From the NCBI GenBank assembly GCA_946406115.1, contig OX291543.1, positions 32,638,815-32,702,814 on the forward strand: a DNA stretch of 64,000 nucleotides, given 5' to 3'. Both the position numbers and the translations under genes were made by a program. The DNA is from Apoda limacodes (lineage: Eukaryota; Arthropoda; Insecta; Lepidoptera; Limacodidae). The notes below the pieces were generated by a model. The model had not been told where the DNA came from, did no database searches, and saw only the letters and a program-made list of their open reading frames with translations. Shown piece after piece: positions 1 through 11,024 of the stretch (positions are counted from its first letter, which is position 1; each line of letters starts with the position of its first letter).

Positions 1-2994
1 TGCGATTACTGAAGAAAATGTGGCTACTAAACTAGCGTTTTACCTATGAGGAGATTCGAGGACATTTGGAGATTGGTATGAGCCAAATTCAAAAAATCTT
101 ACAACATTCAAAAGTTAGCAAACCTTTGTTTCATTTGACCGAATGAAAAAGTGTTTAAAATGTAATGGAGAATACTTCGAAAAGCAGCATATTACTTTAC
201 ATATATATTGTTTTATTAATGATTTACGCAAAACTTTTAGTGTACCCCACGTATCTGCGTGTCGCTAGTATAATAACCTTCATCATATCTTTCAATTTTA
301 CTTTGAATATTGATAGACTAACGAATTTAGGTCAATGACTGTTTTTGCGATATTAATTAGTTGACAAGACAAGACAAGTAGGTAGGTAGAGTGCTACATA
401 TATTAGGTACCATTACAAAGCAGTTATCCACTTCACTTTTAAAAAAACTTTGTTAAGGTAAGCTCGTCCTTAAAACAAATGTTTTTAGAAGTAACATATA
501 GAATGAACAACGATATTATGTAACATAGGAAACTTGCATAAAACTCTTGCTGCTGCAAGAGTTATACCTAAGTACCTACCTACGCTCTTCTGTCCAAAAC
601 TTATCTGGTCTAAACAACAATCCTTCTTACCTAAATTTACTTTATTGCGACCGTGTGTTTATCCTTTCTTTACATGTCCTAATGAAGCAAACGGTAGTGG
701 GTATACAGCTTTATTACAGTTTAAACTAATAGTTTTTTTCATGAGTTTACGTAAATGAAGTCGTAAATTGTGGTTTACTTTGTTAGTCATCTATTCATAC
801 ACCAGCAGGGTGATGGTTGATAGTGTCCAGGTTACTACATTGTCATATTGTATCAAGTCACGTTAGTGCGTCAGCCAAGTTCAAAAAAAAGTACATCAGT
901 CGCGTGTAGCTTTTACGAGTCAATGCCACATAGATTTGCATTTTTGTGCACCTAGTTAGTTGCCCTAAATTAACTAAAACAAAAAAAAATATAAACATAA
1001 CTCTTAGTCTTACTGAAATATTTACTTACTTACTTTCTACTTACGCGTGTAATGTCATGTCATTCACTGTACTCATTCATCAGAAACCTAAGTCACTGAC
1101 CAAACAACTTGAAAGTAAGTAAAAGTAAGCCCTTACTTGAACGTATAACTGACACCATCAGAAATCAAAGATAATGTTTTTGGTGTCGCTACTTTTATAA
1201 AAACCACCTTATAACTTAGAAGAAAGAACTGCTTAAAGAATAATATATATTTACTCGAGTAAAATTTCCAGACAGATTATTGTGTCAATATTTTGGTACA
1301 GAACTAGGTGCTCCACTGTCGTGTACCACTGACCTCGATTCCATCTGAGATGCTTCATCATTTATCTGTCAATCTAGGAGTCTGCAATAATTTTACTCAA
1401 ATATTCCAATCCGTGTGATTTTGACCACTAAATGCCAAACGGAGCTCGTGTGTGTTGTTGATGGAATTTAGGAAGGTCTCTATAATATGAATAACATAAC
1501 ATTGATCCAAATAGTGAAACCAATTATGTAAAATTATAATTTAGGTACAGATACTAGTAAGTATACATTTATGTACATAAAAGCAAATATTGCAAAAACA
1601 TACTTTACGGAACCCTCCCAACCAACCATCCCTTGACTGTTTTTTGCCTTACTTAGATATATTAAAAGAAATTAAAACTTCCAAGACCTACTTACATTTG
1701 TTTTGAATAGCCGCTAATTGTCTTGATGACATTCTGTTATGAGTTTATGAGTTTGTTATTGATACCATGTTGATAACGAATAAAACAATTAAGGAAGAAG
1801 TTGTTTGTTTTATAAAATTCCACTTTATTATTTGTAAAAATGTTATGTATGTCACTATCTCATTAATTAAAAGGAAAAAACCCGTCAAGAGCAAATAGAA
1901 CACGCACAAGCTAAGGTTCCGTAGCAGCCGTTTGTTTACCAATGAGAGCTAACACTCACATAGAGGTCAGTACCTCACGTGCATAAAAGGGTGACCAATG
2001 GCAGGCCGGCATTTACTAAAAATGTTGATAACGTCATCATACGATTGGTTTAAACGTGCCTCGCGTCACGTGCACGTCACCACCGTGCTTTGACGCAGAC
2101 CTCTGAGGGCTCAAGCACGAGTCCACTGACGTATTCGAATAGTTAACGTGAACTGAAGAACAGTATCGCCACAGACTTAGGATTCAAAACAACATTAAAA
2201 AAAAAACATCTTAAATAAGGAAATATTTAGTGTATCAGGGTTTAAGGATGTTTTTGCTTTTTCTAATCTTGACAATCGTTTCTTGTGTTTCGCAAATTTC
2301 TTCTTTGGTTCTGAAATCTTTTTATTCTTTATCTTTCGCATTTCGCTTAAGTTATGATCGGAATTATATATTGATTCATGTGCTCTTTTGCTTCTCAAAT
2401 ATTTAAGATGTTCTTTTTCATTTTATTTTTGCCATTTTATTGGATAATTTTTGATACGTTCATAACGTCAATTTTCTGCTTAAATTTAATTTTGCAGCAT
2501 TTTGTATCTGTTAATAATAATAATATATATAAGTAAGTCAGTCCTCTGGTAGTGCAAACAGTCCCCTGTGTTTCTTTAAAGCCCCTGCTTTACTGTTGCC
2601 AGGAGACTGTCAAATATCATGAAATTTCATGATATCGTCAATATTATTTAAGTATTGGAATTCATTAGCCTTCCCAGAGTGTGTGATTCTATCTAATGGT
2701 TAGGTCCAAAAGGAACCCTAAAATCATATAACACAACCTTATCATTAGTCATCCCCTCGTTTTATATAATACTGTATGGATTAAAAATAAATCAGTTTCT
2801 ACAAAAAGCGAATATTAATAGAAGTTCAAATACGTACCTACAAACAAGTTAATATTATTTTACAGTGAAATCCTGATGCAAGGTAAAATATTCATATACA
2901 AATAACTAGAAAATAAAAATAACTATAATTATGAACTTAACTGTAAGCTACTGAATACTGTTTTAACTTTTATTGTTTTTAAATGCAAAAAGAT
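1..2994. other. AT-rich non-coding flank
   Basis: No gene or clear transposon is recognised here. Open frames are short, low-complexity and lack homology signals I can name. The only compositional break is a GC-richer block at about 1960-2130 with two CACGTG palindromes (1976-1981 and 2067-2072), a TATA-like CATAAAAGG at 1982-1990 and an ACGTCA half-CRE at 2031. It could be an enhancer or promoter of a gene outside the window, but no exon next to it supports that. Confidence 0.5.
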
Positions 2995-3350
2995 ATCCAA
3001 CGGCCGCAGGTTCGAGTCCTACCCTGAAGTCAAAATATGTTACGCTCACTTTGCTGTAAAAATCCTATACATGTTTTTAAACGACCCATTATTCTACCTA
3101 TTTGTATACTGGTGTATTTGCGTACATATCTCGAAAACGGCACTAACAAATTGGAAGAAATTTTGAATTATGATAGGGTTTTGTTTTATAAGTTTACCTA
3201 CATAGTTGTATGAAAAGATCTCAAAGAGTTTTTTGCCGGTTCTTTTTGGTAGTAAATCATTCCGAACCGGTGGTTATTTTTAAAATTAATAAATTAACTG
3301 ACGATTCAAAAGTGCTGTTTAAAATCTGAAAAATAAATTAATTTAAGTTT
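2995..3350 (+). repeat. Decayed SINE-like interspersed repeat
   Basis: Positions about 3009-3019 read GGTTCGAGTCC, a perfect RNA polymerase III B-box of the kind found in tRNA-derived SINEs. Further along, 3222-3350 contains GAGTTTTTTGCCGGTTCTT, CCGAACCGGTGG and a CAAAAGTGCT-type tail, an arrangement I recognise from abundant lepidopteran interspersed repeats. No A-box or cloverleaf is visible, so this is not a functional tRNA gene. The two halves may belong to one element or to two adjacent relics. Confidence 0.4.
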
Positions 3351-3778
3351 GATTTTTGAGTTTTTGTAAAAATGCCTTGATTTTTAAAAAAGATTAAAAA
3401 AACAACCTGGGTCGCCCATGTACTCAGGTACGAGTAATTTAGCCAAAAATGTGATCTGAATTATGTTCTTTTTCTTCGTAGATGTCTCACCTGCTAACCT
3501 CAAGAAATTTGAACGAATATACCATTTCGATGTTTCTTTATAATATCTTAATTATTTTTTTAATATGTAAGTACTAGAAGCACCAAATTCACCAATACAT
3601 ATTAAACTAGTGAGTATTATTAAATACTAAAAAAATAAAAACTTCCATGTCACAAGAATGTAAAAGATCTGATAAATCAATAACACATACAGAATTTTAT
3701 ATATTATATATTAAATTTTTATTTATTCAACATTTAAAAGATAGATAGAGCACAGCAAGTCAAGACACCTCGCTCATA

Positions 3779-5545
3779 ACAGAAAACCGCTGCCAAAATA
3801 TTTTCAGCAGTGTTGTGTGGGTTCCTGCGGTGAGTAAGGTAGCTGACTTGTTGGAGCTCATGCTTCGCTTTTGAACCCTTAGCTGTCGGCACAGTAAATT
3901 CTTATCAACTCATTCCATCCCTATCTAAAAAATATCGTTTATCGTCGTTTCAACCCGTAGTACATACCGCTGAATGAACAACGGTCGGTCCTGAGCCGGC
4001 CGCGCCCATCGGCTTTCTGCGACTCTGACCAAGGTCGTCTGTCCACCTGGTCGCCACTCGTAGATAACCTTTTTACTCCATCGATTTATCGATTCGAGGA
4101 GTGATATGGTCTGTCCATTGCCACTTCAGCTTGCCAACTGCTATGTCGGTAACTTATTGGTTCTTCGGCAAATTTCCTTGTTACAGATTTCATCCCACTA
4201 AGAAAGGTATTGCTCTCTTTATAGCTCGCTAAACGTTTCCGATCTTTTTAAATTTTGTTTATTTAAGTGGCCAAAAGTTGGACGCCACGTTTATGTGCCG
4301 TACGTAAGACATATATTGCAACACACTTTGGTTTAAGAATTTCGTCTCTAGGGCTAGGCACTTAGGTATTTTGGACGAATGCAGACGAAAGACGCAGTTC
4401 CCGAACGCTGCCCAACCGAGCCTCGATTACCATCTTTCACAATATGTTCGTCAACACCTAAACTAAAAAATAAACAAAACGAAAAAATATCAAAAGGAAA
4501 GTATTATTGTCAGCGCAACTCCATCTACATCCAAGTGGACTTTTGTAATATCAGGGGTCTTCAAGCTTACCTTAATACTGTCTGTCCAACACCAACTGAA
4601 GAGTCCGCTACCGACCGCATATTTCCGACCCAGCTGATACGCCTACCTACCTATACCTTGGGAGGCATTGGCATGTAGCCTGGACATAGCGAAAGCGTAC
4701 GACGCGTGCCATCTTACGAGGGTTTGTGCAAATGTAGTATGTTTGTTCGTGTATGTGTAATTGGTTTTCCACTGACTATAATTCACTATAACTATAAAAT
4801 ATTAAATTAGATCGAAAAACAGTCGCGACCTTTCAACCTAAGATTATATGTGACTGACTGACGCGCACGCGCACAGAGTAAGCTACGATCCTATTGCCGG
4901 ACCGACCGCATAATTTTTACCGAACACCCACTCTGTCCAAGTTCTCTGACTGGGGACGGGAAAACTTGGTCCGTTTCAACCCGACAAAGACACAAGTCTG
5001 CGCGTTCACTGATAAGAAAACCCCATTTACTGCGGTCCCACAATTCCAGAACACTCACCCATCCATCTCCAAGAGCATTGGGATCCTTGTCAACTTGGAA
5101 TCTCCAGCGATGTTCAGTTCCGAAATCATTTGCAAGACAAGTGTACTCAACAGAGCGAAGCAGTACTTCACGTCGGAGCAAAGGTTGCTGCTTTACAAGT
5201 CGCAAGTTTGGCTCCATATGGACTACTGCTGCCATCTCTGGGCGATTGCACCCGGATACCAGCTTGGCCTTTTTGACTCTGTTTAACAACGGGCTGTGAG
5301 AATTGTCGACGATCCCAAACTCACTTGCCGTATCTGTATGTGTTCTACCGCTTGTACAAAGGATGTGTTCTGAGGAATCGATCGAAATGATGCTACTTTC
5401 TACCATCGCACTGCTCGCCATCGACAGGCAATTCATTCTCATACTTTAGGGTCGGCAAAGCCCGAGTAATACGCCTGGTGTTGCAAGCATCCAGTGGCTA
5501 CGGTGACCGCGTACCATCCCCACCTTAGTGGTATATAAAAAAAAC
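3779..5545 (+). pseudogene. Internally deleted CR1/Jockey-group LINE, copy A
   Basis: This is a damaged copy of the same LINE family as the intact element at 28.4-32.0 kb. The 5' UTR match (GTTCCTGCGGTGAGTAAGGT) is at about 3820. The endonuclease start VDFCNIRG is near 4530. A short stretch around 4680-4735 corresponds to the RT block SLDIAKAFD...PSYG..EGLCK. The RT thumb region (SDWGRENLVRFNPTKTQVC) starts near 4950 and runs to about 5460. The usual 3' tail, ending in CCACCTTAGTGGTATA plus a short A-run, lies at about 5490-5545. Large parts of endonuclease and RT are missing and frameshifts and stops abound. The stretch at 3960-4450 belongs to a different LINE in the opposite orientation. 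Confidence 0.75.
3960..4450 (-). pseudogene. RTE-like LINE 3' ORF fragment
   Basis: On the minus strand, with frame changes, this encodes pieces such as KRLASYKESNT, WQWTDHITPRIDKSME and RWTDDLGQ. These correspond to the extreme C-terminal region of RTE-like endonuclease/reverse transcriptases, where a conserved 'KWQWAGH...RWTDD' block is usual. It lies between the 5' UTR and the endonuclease start of LINE copy A, so it probably entered as a nested insertion. Many stops; not functional. Confidence 0.55.
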
Positions 5546-5929
5546 CTACCTTCTCTACCCCGCTAAGAAACTTAAGTAAAATTTTGTAAATCGTTCCGGT
5601 TAAAGAATACAATATAGACGTCCTGAAGGATATCAGCTGTCACTGTCATCACGGCGTTGAAAACTAGAAGCTGTCAATATTATGGATGCGCGCAGATAAT
5701 TCCATCCACACTCGTGTCTTTCCAATCTCAGCGCAGTCACATTCGATTATTTGAGCACCTTCAATTGACGACTACTCATATCCTCGAACAATATTTCTCC
5801 GCAGAATGAGTTGAGTGGCTTGTTTTTAGGTTCACCGACTAAGTATATTGATTTGTTCTATTGCTGATCCTAACTGGTACACTTTCAACGATAATGTCTG
5901 GTTTAGGGATCAGTACGATTTTTTTCACT
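5546..5929. other. Non-coding spacer
   Basis: No exon, repeat family or regulatory motif recognised. Confidence 0.4.
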
Positions 5930-6130
5930 GGATATTCTGCTATATATGTATGTTCTGAGGAATTGTTCAAAATGATGCCCGCGGCTAATTTCTACCATCT
6001 CACCGATCGCCATCGGTAGGAAACTCATCCTCACTCCTTAGAACACGATGCGGTTGCAATGCAGTTTCAAACTTTCCCTCGCGAACGCTGCGAGATAGGT
6101 TGTGAAAGGAGCTCTCTGCTAAGGGTTTCC
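5930..6130 (+). pseudogene. CR1/Jockey-group LINE 3' ORF fragment
   Basis: The DNA from TGTTCTGAGGAATTGTTC near 5949 onward matches the C-terminal part of the ORF in the intact LINE (the '[16 protein letters not shown]' to '[14 protein letters not shown]' region). Stops and small indels show that it is an old fragment. There is no poly-A end. Confidence 0.7.
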
Positions 6131-6164
6131 TTAAGTTTATTAATTTGTTGTATTATAAAAAACT

Positions 6165-6325
6165 GACTCACACGTGACGTTTTCAAGTAACCTCTGTCCT
6201 TCTTCTTGACTCAAAATATCTCCATGCCAAATTTTATCTTTATCGGTACAGCGCAGCGGTATAAGCGTGAAAAGGTAAGACAGACAGGCAGACAGAGTTA
6301 CTTTATTACAATATTCGTATGGATT
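6165..6325 (-). repeat. Helitron-like/SINE-like interspersed repeat
   Basis: Read on the minus strand it has the sequence ATGCGAAAGT-type head, 'TTCACGC', 'AAACCGCTG', 'GGCATGGAGATA' and 'ACGTCACGTGTGAG' parts. These recur in this window at 8165-8460 (+) and 32683-32915 (-). Such sequences are widespread non-autonomous repeats in Lepidoptera, often assigned to Helitron-like families. I cannot establish the class from one degraded copy. Confidence 0.5.
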
Positions 6326-6866
6326 ATTTTATTTTTTTTAAATTATGCTAATTAGATAAGATCAAATTATCAGCTAACAATCATATATGATCTTGAGTCC
6401 ATTGTCTCAGACAAACCTACCTACTGACTATTTAGTTATTGACCTACATGATAAGCTTTGATTTAATACGATCACTACAGATATAGTTATTCAATGATAC
6501 AATCTGACCGACATTATTTATACGACTAATTTTGTATATATTGTTTAGTGCTAATTAAAATTTGCAATAAATTACGGTTAACTTGTCTTTAAACAAAGAA
6601 ATTGTTTTTTTTACTTGTTCAACAAAACTCTTTGTGTTTTTTGGAATGTGAAATTTAGTTCTTGGACTCATCGAGGTATGAATTTAATAAAATTGGACTT
6701 AACAAGATTTAGTTATTAGTTATAATTCTAAATGGATGGACGGTTCTATAATACTTTTTTTTAAAAGTACATGATTGTGTAAGCCGAATTTAGTTGTACG
6801 TGGATTGGGATTTCAGGATTTTTAAAAACGATTTTCACGTTAATTTAGTGGAACGTCTTTAAAAAT
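6326..6866. other. AT-rich spacer
   Basis: Nothing recognisable apart from simple AT-rich sequence. Confidence 0.4.
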
Positions 6867-6883
6867 CCCCCCCCCCCCCCCCC
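6867..6883. repeat. Mononucleotide C run
   Basis: Seventeen consecutive C residues in an otherwise AT-rich context. This could be a sequencing or assembly soft spot, or a true G-quadruplex-prone tract on the opposite strand. Confidence 0.9.
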
Positions 6884-6992
6884 TTTTTAAGGCCGCATTC
6901 AAGTGCTACTCTAAGCCACTGGCTCAATGTCTAACAGCATATGCGGCCACCGTTACAGTTACTAGTATGCTGTACATACGTGTTATGTGCTT

Positions 6993-7201
6993 TAGCACGG
7001 ACGCTAAGCAGGAACAATTTCGTTCAATGACCGGTCACTATTTGTCTCTGTTGCACGCGAATAATTATTTGCCGTTGCACTTGCGCAGATGCGATGACCT
7101 CTGTCATAGAGCAGCGCAACGGCAAATAATTATGAGCGTGCAACAGAGACAAATAGTGACCGGTCATTGAACGAAATTCTTCCTGCTTAGCGTCCGTGCT
7201 A
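6993..7201. repeat. Fold-back inverted repeat (86-bp arms)
   Basis: The left arm 6993-7078 and right arm 7116-7201 are reverse complements with only a few mismatches. Both start TAGCACGGACGCTAAGCAGG when read inward. The 37-bp loop would leave a long hairpin in RNA or single-stranded DNA. The open frames on both strands are only mirror images of the same arm. The ends TAGC...GCTA could mean insertion at a TA dinucleotide, as mariner-type MITEs do, but no transposase or sister copy is present to confirm that. Confidence 0.9.
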
Positions 7202-7494
7202 TAGTCGGGCTCTTGCATTATCCGATGTTACTACATACTCGGTGAGCTAGTCTGACACGCACTTATCCGTTTTTTACGAATCTTCTATGTTAAGCGACCG
7301 CGGCTGCGACACAGCCTACCCTCAATTTATGAAACTTTACCCGGCTTAAATTTGGTTTTTAAGTATTTCAGGGGTTTCTGATTTTTAATTTTGGTTCCTA
7401 ATCAGATATAAAATATCAGTACAATTTTTTAGGTCGTTAAGACACTGATTTAAGTTTTTTTGGCCCTTTGGATCTCAACTCACAAATACGCCGT

Positions 7495-7640
7495 TCAAAA
7501 TGATCGCACCGCTCGCCATTGGCAGCGAATTCATCCTCCCATCTTAGAACCTAGATGGTCACGTACAGTGCGGTTTCATAAAAACTTTCTCCCGCGAACG
7601 CTTAGGTTGTGGAATGATCTCACTGCCAAATATTTAAATA
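7495..7640 (+). pseudogene. LINE ORF C-terminal fragment
   Basis: An open frame includes TARHWQRIHPPILEPRWSRT and FLPRTLRLWNDL, which match the C-terminal end of the intact LINE ORF ([20 protein letters not shown] / [12 protein letters not shown]). The match stops near 7640, where unrelated AT-rich sequence begins. It is more diverged than the other copies, so it may belong to a related subfamily. Confidence 0.7.
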
Positions 7641-8164
7641 AAATTTACTTAAATTTTTACAGCCATCTTCGAGAATATCATCTTACATATAATACTATTT
7701 TAGGGCACGACCGAGAATTATTTGGGCTATAGTTCACACCTGGGCCCAGAGCGGATTTTAGACTTCACATAGGTACGGATTTATTTACGTATGCAGGTTT
7801 CCTTACAATGTTTTCCTTCACCGAAAAACCAGTAATGGGAATAATCATTGTACTTGAGAAATTAATTAAAAGTCTCATTGGTACACCCCTGGCACAAACC
7901 ACTTAGGACGCGAAGCGAAATCGAAACCCCTAGGCCACCACCGACTTCTTGCAAGAATATATTTAATTTTGAAGTTTTGGTTGTTGCCTGATCAGTCCTT
8001 TCCTCAGGGATGAGACGTATCTTAAATTTAGAATGTGAAACATTATCTATATACAAATTTCATTCATAAGTTTTTGTAAAGGTTATCTGTCGATTACTCA
8101 GGGATGCACGATATAAACTAATAAAGAAAAAAAATTGTCCACAACGTTTAAGCTGTATCAAAGA
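7641..8164. other. Non-coding upstream of LPMO copy 1
   Basis: No exon or repeat recognised. A first exon or promoter for LPMO copy 1 was looked for here and further upstream and not found; TATA-like strings at 7404 and 8113 have no convincing initiator at the right distance. Confidence 0.4.
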
Positions 8165-8460
8165 ACCAATCCATACTAATGTTATAAATGTGAAAGTTAC
8201 TCTGTCTGTCTGTTACCTCTTTACGCTTAAACCACTGTATCGATTAAGATTGAATTTGGCATGGAGATAGTTTGAGCCCCGGGAAAGGACTACTTGAAAA
8301 CGTCAACCTACTCGGTTTTTGTCTATAATTAAACGAATTTAAGAGGAGTGGAATCACAGACAAATTTTTCTAGGAGATAGTTTGAGTCCCGGGGAAAAAT
8401 ATAGGCTACTTAAAAACGTCAAGTGTGAGTCGATTCTTTCTATAATTGACTTGCCGTTGA
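8165..8460 (+). repeat. Helitron-like/SINE-like interspersed repeat
   Basis: Begins CCATACTAATGTTATAAATG and continues through GTCTGTCTGTTACCTCTTTA and GGCATGGAGATAGTTTGAG. The last phrase occurs twice (about 8258 and 8373), so the unit is partly duplicated. It is the same family as 6165-6325 and 32683-32915. It ends only about 90 bp before the first recognised LPMO exon, so it may contribute upstream sequence to that gene. Confidence 0.6.
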
Positions 8461-8549
8461 AATCCTACACCGATAACGGAATTGAGGTCGTTTTACATAT
8501 ATGTCCAAAATTATTATAATTAATCATTATAATCAATTTAATGTTCCAG

Positions 8550-8734
8550 ATGAGTTGGTACTTTCTATTGGTAGTCTGCTCCTCGGCGGCGTCGGTGTTG
8601 GGACACGGCAGGGTTCTGGAGCCGCCGTCAAGAGCGTCAGCGTGGCGGCGAGGGTTTGACACCCCAGTCAACTACGACGACGACGGACTCAACTGCGGCG
8701 GCTTCTCCAACCAATGGATTCACAACGATGGCAA
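8550..8734 (+). CDS. LPMO copy 1, signal-peptide exon
   Basis: Encodes residues 1-61 plus two bases of Lys62: the hydrophobic leader SWYFLLVVCSSAASVLG, the mature N-terminal His, and the first core segment with Cys49. Donor AA|GTGAGT at 8735; acceptor TTCCAG directly before the ATG. Confidence 0.88.
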
Positions 8735-9709
8735 GTGAGTACAGGAAATGTTTTCTTCCTACAAAACCCTTCCCTCTGGTCCCTGATGTCATAAAGCAAA
8801 AGTGCAGTGCCATCCACTCGATCCTCCCTCGTACATTTGGTTCTAAAGAATAGAAATAGTTCACCTACTAATGTATAGATACTTTGAAATATTTTATTTC
8901 CAGTTTAAAAAATGTGGGTCCCTAGTTTTTCCTACTTCTCTTACCCTAAAGCTGATAATTTGCAACCTATAACTATCCTGTGCTTATTTGTCATATGTAA
9001 AGTCCTTAGTCCAGATAAACTTATGCTGAAACAGTGTGGCGGCGATGTCACATCACGTAGGACGGAAGTGTCAGTGTAAACTCGTAAAACTTTTATTCTA
9101 ATCTGTTGCAAAGATATATCCTGTTACAGATGTGGCATCTGCGGTGACCCATACGAAATGCCGTCTCCAAGAGATCACGAACTTGGCGGAATATTCGGCG
9201 ATGGAATCATCGTGGCTCATTACCACCCTGGCTCACTCTTCACCGCTACCGTCCAGCTGACAACTTACCACAGAGGCTTCTGGGAGCTAAAGATCTGTAC
9301 AAACCCCCAAGACAATGAACAAGACTGCTTTGACCAGTACCCTGTAGAACTCGAAGATGGGGGGGCGAGGTTCTATCCAAAACATGGGAGCATCACCTAT
9401 AATGTTACCTATCGCTTGCCTCCCGGTTTAGTTTGTGAACATTGCGTTCTGCAGTGGAGGTACACAGCTGGAAATAACTGGGGGATTTGTCCAGACGGTA
9501 CTGGAGATTTAGGATGTGGTAATCAGGAGCAATTTAGAGCTTGTTCAGACATTTCTATTGGCGCGTCTGTGACGTACAATGAAGTAGAACCAGTGGAAGG
9601 TTATGAAGAGATGTCTTATCCATTGCTTTATTATTTGAAATACGGATACTTTGATGTTCAACAAGGCGGCGATGAAAATGAAATTGATAATGAGATCGAT
9701 ACACACTAA
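8550..9709 (+). CDS. AA15-type lytic polysaccharide monooxygenase, copy 1
   Basis: Secreted copper enzyme expected to cleave chitin or related beta-1,4 polysaccharide oxidatively outside the cell. Two exons (8550-8734, 9130-9709; phase-2 GT-AG intron) give 254 aa. An 18-residue signal peptide should be cut to expose His19, the N-terminal copper ligand, in GHGRVLEPPSRASAWR. The second histidine ligand is His109 (mature His91) in TTYHRGFWELKIC. The axial position is probably Phe197 in QEQFRACSDISI. Ten mature cysteines match those of copy 2. The tail after about residue 215 is acidic and unlike copy 2. The start is taken at the ATG directly after the acceptor TTCCAG; an in-frame ATG at 8541 is the alternative if that site is not spliced. 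By analogy with copy 2, a tiny upstream coding exon may exist but was not found. The family is known from arthropods; the substrate is inferred. Confidence 0.92.
9130..9709 (+). CDS. LPMO copy 1, catalytic-core terminal exon
   Basis: Acceptor TGTTACAG ends at 9129. The single first base completes Lys62, then CGICGD follows. The exon carries the second copper histidine, most disulphide cysteines, an N-V-T glycosylation sequon near residue 153 and the acidic C-terminus ending DNEIDTH at a TAA stop. Confidence 0.93.
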
Positions 9710-9834
9710 TATTTTGAATCATAGTATATATTTCAATTATACTTATTTATTACATAGCTATGTGTGTGAGCTACCCTTAAGCTACATAGTTTACGCACAA
9801 CATAGGGAATATTTATTTCTTCGATTATACCAAA

Positions 9835-9840
9835 AATAAA
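9835..9840 (+). terminator. Polyadenylation signal AATAAA of LPMO copy 1
   Basis: Canonical AATAAA 126 bp after the stop codon, in AU-rich 3' sequence. It is the first canonical signal downstream of the gene. Confidence 0.6.
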
Positions 9841-10439
9841 TGTAGGTTTAGAGTTAATATGTGACTAGTAATTAAGTGAAATTTAATTATTTATTTTTCT
9901 TATTAAATTAAATAAATTTAAAAAAGATTGTACTTATATTTAACCTGTTTTAAACTTTTTTTATAGAAACCGAAACCGTGATCTATCCGCTAATTTTACA
10001 AACCTGCCAAGTTGGGCAAAGTGCTTGTCGTATGTAAGTAGAATGAGAATAATTGCAGATAGGTATCTATAAACAAAAGTCCTTTTATTGTGACTTTTTA
10101 TTTCTTTTAAATTCGTGGCTTAAAAGTATAGATGTAGTATAGTAAGAAGGGGGGGAGGGCATAACGCCTGTTGCATTAGATCACAAAAATAGTTTTGTGA
10201 GGGAAAGTGAGTCCTGGCAGCACGAGTAACTACCGCACGAGTTACTTTACTTTACATTGTTTGTCTTCTAATCGAAGAATTTAGACAAAAAAAAAAGCGT
10301 GCCATATTAATCTGCAACCTTGAATTTCGAAACGCTAATCAAAATTTGAATTCAGCATCTTCTTATACCATGTTTCATTGATATCGGTAAATTAAAAAAG
10401 AAACTGAAAAAAATTGAATTTAACACCCCTAAAACCCCA
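9841..10439. other. Non-coding spacer after LPMO copy 1
   Basis: AT-rich with no recognised exon or repeat family. Confidence 0.4.
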
Positions 10440-10640
10440 ATAGAACTTCATCATATTAGCTAATATTGGTTCTCTGCTGGACACAAGCCTCCTTTCTCTA
10501 TGGCGCTCCATTTCTCCCAGTCATTTGCCTTCTGCATCTAGCGGTCGTCGGTCGTCCCACGCTTCGCCTTCCCATCGGTCCACCCACTACCAGTTCATCT
10601 TGCTAATTCTGCGGGCTATGTCGGTTTATCGGCAGTAGAA
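10440..10640 (-). pseudogene. RTE-like LINE 3' fragment
   Basis: Read on the minus strand: DIARRISKMNW, WVDRWEGEAWDDRR and GEMERHREREACVQQ. This is the degenerate end of an RTE-like ORF, where a final '...EAYVQQ' motif is typical. Too broken to assign to a subfamily. Confidence 0.5.
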
Positions 10641-10786
10641 CTAAGTTGCGTCAAAATTGAAGATTTTCAATAAAATGATCGCCGCGAATCCGCCATATTG
10701 AATTTTAAAAACTAATAAAAAGTTTGAATTTAGCATCCTCGAAAGCCTTACAGAGCTTAGATTTAAATAGTATTTTTTTTTGAAAA

Positions 10787-10990
10787 AGGTATGGACAGCA
10801 ACTTTAATAAAAAGGTATGGACAGCAACATCAATATAAAAGGCATGGACATCAACAACAATAAAAAAGGTATGGAGAGTAACATTAAAAAAAAGGTATGG
10901 ACAGCAACATCAATAAAAAGGTAAGATCAGTAACATTAACAAAAAGGTATCGACAGCAACATCAATAAAAAGATATGGACAGCGAAAGTA
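10787..10990 (+). repeat. Minisatellite, about 27-bp unit
   Basis: About eight imperfect tandem copies of a unit close to GGTATGGACAGCAACATCAA followed by an A-rich spacer. Unit length varies by a few bases through the A-runs, and point changes such as TATGGAGAG, TAAGATCAG and TATCGACAG mark individual copies. Confidence 0.85.
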
Positions 10991-11024
10991 CAATTCCGAT
11001 TTCTTTTTTTCAGTAACATAAAAA

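Noticed and set aside
2195..2398. 67-codon minus-strand lysine-rich frame
   Set aside because: Low complexity and isolated; no recognisable domain or neighbouring exon.
3009..3019. Possible tRNA gene (B-box GGTTCGAGTCC)
   Set aside because: No A-box, anticodon stem or acceptor stem can be formed around it; more likely a SINE remnant.
4891..5442. 183-codon minus-strand open frame
   Set aside because: It is the mirror of the plus-strand LINE thumb-region coding sequence; the plus strand has the recognisable motifs.
8637..8864. Minus-strand frame and overlapping plus frame at 8656 across LPMO exon 1
   Set aside because: Shadow frames of the LPMO signal-peptide exon; no homology, and the real frame is spliced at 8734.
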